Shown here: positions 39,021 to 64,000 of the stretch, piece after piece
How the letters are laid out: each line of letters opens with the position of its first letter
Position numbering within the stretch: the first letter of the stretch is position 1
NCBI GenBank assembly: GCA_028829895.1
Contig: CM054179.1
Span: 75,116,544 to 75,180,543 of the forward strand
Reading direction: 5' to 3'
DNA: 64,000 nt
Origin: Sinotaia quadrata
Lineage: Eukaryota; Mollusca; Gastropoda; Architaenioglossa; Viviparidae
Translations under genes and position numbers: made by a program
Notes under the pieces: model-generated
What the model saw: the letters and a program-made list of their open reading frames with translations, nothing else
Databases searched by the model: none
Told to the model about the DNA's origin: nothing

Positions 39021-39416
39021 TTGCTGTGTCAAATGACAAAGATATTAAAAGAAAGGCACCAGAAAACATTTTCGGGAAGTGTACAGGAATTTACAGGAAT
39101 ACAATCAATTATTTTATATATTTGAGATTACAACGTCTTACTCTTTATGTCTGCATAAATACGTGAGCAGAGAGAAAAGAAAGAGAGTCGAGAGAGTTGA
39201 TATGATACGTTGTGAAAAAGATAGTAAAAGAGATAATTCTATTGTTATGGTGTAAATTAATGCCTGATTTTTTTTTAATGCAGGAAAATTAAAATAAAAT
39301 CCCCAAATCAAGCACACAAAACCCTCATGCATGTGATAAGCGCTATCACTTTCTTTCGTATTTTTATTTCGTAAACCTTCATTGAGATAATTAAGAACTG
39401 CTCGACCACTTGACTT
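39021..39416. other. Unassigned DNA upstream of the SLC17 gene
   Basis: There is a purine-rich stretch near 39,165-39,235. No gene or repeat family was recognised. Confidence 0.4.
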
Positions 39417-39564
39417 CTTACTGGATGTAAGTCTACATCGCTTTATTCATTCCCTCTGAGCGATCTGATTGCGAACGTACAGCGCACACTTACTGGATGT
39501 AAGTCTACATCGATTTATTTATTCCCTCTGAGCGATCTGATTGCGAACGTACAACGCACACTTA
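39417..39564 (+). repeat. 72-bp direct duplication in the likely SLC17 promoter region
   Basis: CTTACTGGATGTAAGTCTAC ... GAGCGATCTGATTGCGAACG occurs twice, 72 bp apart, with only a few differences, ending about 160 bp upstream of the inferred SLC17 start codon. It may duplicate transcription-factor sites, but no specific site was identified. Confidence 0.85.
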
Positions 39565-39725
39565 CCACTGTCCCGAAAAAACTGAAATTCTCGTCAAAAC
39601 TCGCGTGACCCAGATCTCGCTGTAGAGCTCGTGCATTACAGTAAACGAGGGAGGGTGAACGAATCTCATTAATTTCACTTTTACACGAAGTTCGTTCGAT
39701 TTCCACGGCAACAGGAGTGTCAGCA

Positions 39726-60978
<21,253 letters not shown>

Positions 60979-62570
60979 GTTAGAATTGGAACATTGCTTT
61001 CTTGTTGCGCGCCCAATAGACGTCTCTCGATAAATTAATTGCCTGAGATTAAAACAAAACAGAATAGGAGAGAAAGAGAGAATGACCGTTAGATACGTAA
61101 AGGAATGAGAAAATAACAGGTGAGAAAGAAGTTTGTTTGCACATTCGCGCAAATATAAATGTGTGCATGTCTATGTATGTTTGTGATGTGTGAATGTGAA
61201 AGGAACAAAATAACGATCTTTACACACGCTTACTCATTGCTTACTTTCGCCTTACCTGCTATGTACCACTATGTTCTTTACATGAAGCCATCGTGCATAT
61301 TCTTAAAATATATTCTTAAATCTATAATTTAATCGTCCTCAAATTTAAGCTTTAAATTATTTATCTTTGTGTGCATATAGATGAATTTGCTACCTACCGA
61401 CCTATCTACTTTTCTTTCTACCTACCTACCTACCTTCCTTCCTACCCACCTTCGTTCCTACCTACTGTCGTATGCTGTTTGGGGTGACTCGTATTAATGC
61501 TGATTAGCTCAAATCTATTTCAACTGGCGCACTAATCCATCTACGACGAATGAACAAGACTTCTTATGAGGCGACGATCTGATCTATTTACTTGACTCGT
61601 CAGCCCCCAGCAGAATAACAGCAGAAATTAATAACAATTTACAACAATGACGCTAACTTACAAGAGACACTACACTACAATTGTGACGCGAATTTACAGT
61701 ACATCAACAGCTACATTTAACATTAAATAAGATGCAGAAGATGTGTGAACAATTAACAATAAAACTTTAATTAAAGAAAAGAAATAATTATAAGGCTAAA
61801 AATTATCAACACATGTTTTTCTTAAGTCTCTCTTCATTGATGGATTTGTCCAAATCATCTCTAGAACTGTTCAAAATTTATTGTTTCTTTGATCTAGGAA
61901 CAACCAAGGAAGACCTAGGAAGACAAGGGCCACAACTCCTCGTTCGTTTAACTGTAGCGTTCGTTCATTGAAGCTCTCTGGCCATGCCCAGATTGCTCGC
62001 GTCAATGTCTTCACCACAAGCTTCCAACGGAAGTGTACTTGTACTTTTGCACACCAAGTCTACTTTCTCACTGAATCCCTGAAATTAAATAATTAAGCAG
62101 CCCTAAGTCCTTTCTTCAAGACTAGATATGTTTATCCTATTTAAACATACCGATCTCTGACTATCATTTCAATATTACAGCAATACAATACAAATCTATA
62201 ATTCAAAATCTACTCACATTCACCAGTCATTTATTTACCTTCAACAAGGGTTTTTTTCCAGCTTTCTCCCAAGCTATAGGGGACAACGGCCAATCACCTA
62301 GCTTCGTCTAGTAGGCACATGTGTAATGGTAAATGGCACAGAAAGGTATTTATAACCATCAAGACACCCACGCATCTTTCTTACATATTAGATAACTTGA
62401 CCCTGCCTATGCAGCTTTGATTTCCGCCCAGTACCCAGATGTTTCGTTTTACGCCCAGCAAGGCCCAACAACCCCCATCCGTCTCTACTCTTCCCGGAAG
62501 CTGGTACTTCCGAATAAGGACACATTCACACTGAATACTTTATTTAATTATTTACTTCCAATTTAAATTG
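60979..62570 (+). other. Probable SLC17 intron 8, no exon recognised
   Basis: It includes an imperfect CTAC/CTTC tract at about 61,385-61,470. The expected next SLC17 segment (helices 9-10) was not found. No other gene was recognised. Confidence 0.5.
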
Positions 62571-63085
62571 TTCAAACAAAAATGAGAACTCGTTTCATGA
62601 CACCTACCCACCTTCCTTCCTATAAACCTAAAAAAAATGTAACTACCTTCCTACCTACTTACCTATCTTCCTATCTACCAACCTACCTTCCTTCCTCCCT
62701 ATCTAACTACCTTTCTTCCTACCTACCAAACTACCTACCTACATACATACCTATCTACCTACCTACCAGCCTTCCAACTGCAAGAAAATGTAGGTTACAG
62801 AGAGAACTATTCGCACCAATCATTGCTTGCCATGAAACATATTACTGATTGATAGAGACTCCAAGCACTTTGCATTAACCTAGTTCTTCCTAAAGAGACT
62901 GATACAAATGTAGCCAAGCACTTACTTTGCATTAACCTAGTTCTTCCCAAAGAGACTGATACAAATGTAGCCAAGCACTTTGCAATAACCTAGTTCTTCC
63001 TAAAGAGACTGATACAAATGTAGCCAAGCACTTTGCATTAACCTAGTTCTTCCTAAAGAGATTGATACAAATGTAGCCAAGAAAA
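62571..63085. repeat. CTAC/CTTC tract and a 53-bp minisatellite
   Basis: Tetranucleotide units cover about 62,600-62,770. From about 62,862 to 63,082 four units of about 53 bp (CCAAGCACTTTGCATTAACC TAGTTCTTCC...) follow, one with a 5-bp insertion. Confidence 0.92.
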
Positions 63086-64000
63086 TAATCTGGAGACATA
63101 ATATATAATAGTGAAGGATAATGTCTATACGATCGTACACCAACTCTAGTCTTATCATATTTCTAGATCAAGGTTAGCAATAAGTATTTGTGTTGCAAGT
63201 AGCTGCTGACTCAGCAAAAAAAGCGTGACTTGAGTAGTATTGTTAAATTACGGGCTCCTACGTTCTCTTAATCTCCATTACGATATTTTTCATACTGTTA
63301 CGTTCTCTTATATTCTTGCGTGATTCAGTCTTCGTGACCAGAAACATTACTAGCATTTCGTCACTCACTTTTCGTGACAATAAGGATTACTAGCACCCTA
63401 CATGTTTTTATTTATTTTTGTGTCACTAAGGTACCGAAGGTTTTATAGTAACAGCATATGCTCTCTTCATTTTTATGTCGTTCAGTTCTCATGAAAAGAA
63501 GGGTTAATAACACATTGTATGCTTGCTCTCTGACTTCGAGGAAAGGAGCGTGACACACTTCTATCCAACTTTCTCGATTTTGCTAGCCAGGTCAAATCGT
63601 CTGGACTATCTGTTCAACTTCTTATTTTATGGCCACGGTTGGGGTTATACTGTTTCGCTTGAAGTATTTCAAGGCGCAATGCTCACTCATCTAGTCCTCT
63701 CGTTTGAGTACACATTCACGTAAAACACTTATTACAACCGGAAGATTAAAATATTGAATCGATAACATTAATCAAGAGTTGCCTCCCCTGATTCGCATCA
63801 GTCGGAGCAGTGGCATAAATTTCAAGACAGAAACAAATGTCGCAACGAATCACAACGGATTACTTAATATGGATGGCACAAAGTTAAAAGACTTTCGATA
63901 GCAAAAGTTTGGCGTACGGAAAATAAATAACAAAAATTAAGTAAGTACTATAATTATCATGAAAATGTATTTTTTTTTCAAAGAAGACTACTACATTCAA
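63086..64000. other. Unassigned DNA to the window end
   Basis: Short degenerate repeats with CGTGACAATAAGGATTACTAG-like pieces occur near 63,330-63,400. A 66-codon ORF at 63,523-63,723 has no recognisable domain and does not match the expected SLC17 continuation. Confidence 0.45.

Noticed and set aside
63523..63723. 66-codon ORF near the right end as the next SLC17 exon
   Set aside because: It lacks the conserved helix 9-10 residues and suitable splice sites in phase 1.

Overview
The window is animal nuclear DNA: AT-rich, with spliced genes, long introns, many CA/CT/GATA microsatellites, minisatellites, satellites and transposon remains. Protein similarities and tRNA-like repeats ending in CA/TG tracts fit a mollusc, plausibly an octopod cephalopod, but the sequence alone does not prove this. 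No bacterial or viral genome, CRISPR array or rRNA gene was seen.

Two protein-coding genes can be assembled. (1) On the minus strand, 11,031 to 4,071, a five-exon gene encodes two zinc-finger-like motifs, a tyrosine-recombinase (phage-integrase fold) domain with its catalytic residues present, an acidic stretch and a Myb/SANT-like C-terminus. It has one apparent 2-bp frameshift inside the second zinc finger. (2) On the plus strand, from 39,726 past the right part of the window, is an SLC17 (sialin-like) anion transporter. Eight exons with compatible phases are visible, about 356 residues, and the remaining 3' exons lie outside.

Layout: 1-2,255 composite SINE-like repeats; 2,256-4,070 intergenic DNA with a duplicated hairpin-bearing repeat; 4,071-11,031 the recombinase-like gene; 11,320-19,198 a satellite with seven full monomers of about 897 bp plus decayed copies; 19,200-30,300 a mosaic containing a large inverted repeat (arms 21,849-23,410 and 28,316-29,855) and inverted satellite monomers; 30,300-34,740 gene-poor DNA; 34,740-39,020 a third hairpin repeat, several minisatellites and a 752-bp hAT element with perfect terminal inverted repeats; 39,417-60,978 the SLC17 gene. 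Its introns hold a 5'-truncated LINE with an RNase H domain (41,663-44,280), a decayed antisense LINE of the restriction-like-endonuclease type carrying a leucine-rich-repeat fragment and a 45-bp coding minisatellite (51,024-53,040), and many minisatellites, some touching splice sites. From 60,979 to 64,000 no exon was recognised.

The two genes show no functional link. The observations most worth following are the recombinase-like gene, the leucine-rich-repeat fragment inside the LINE, the dispersed repeat with a conserved hairpin, and the satellite with its inverted partner.
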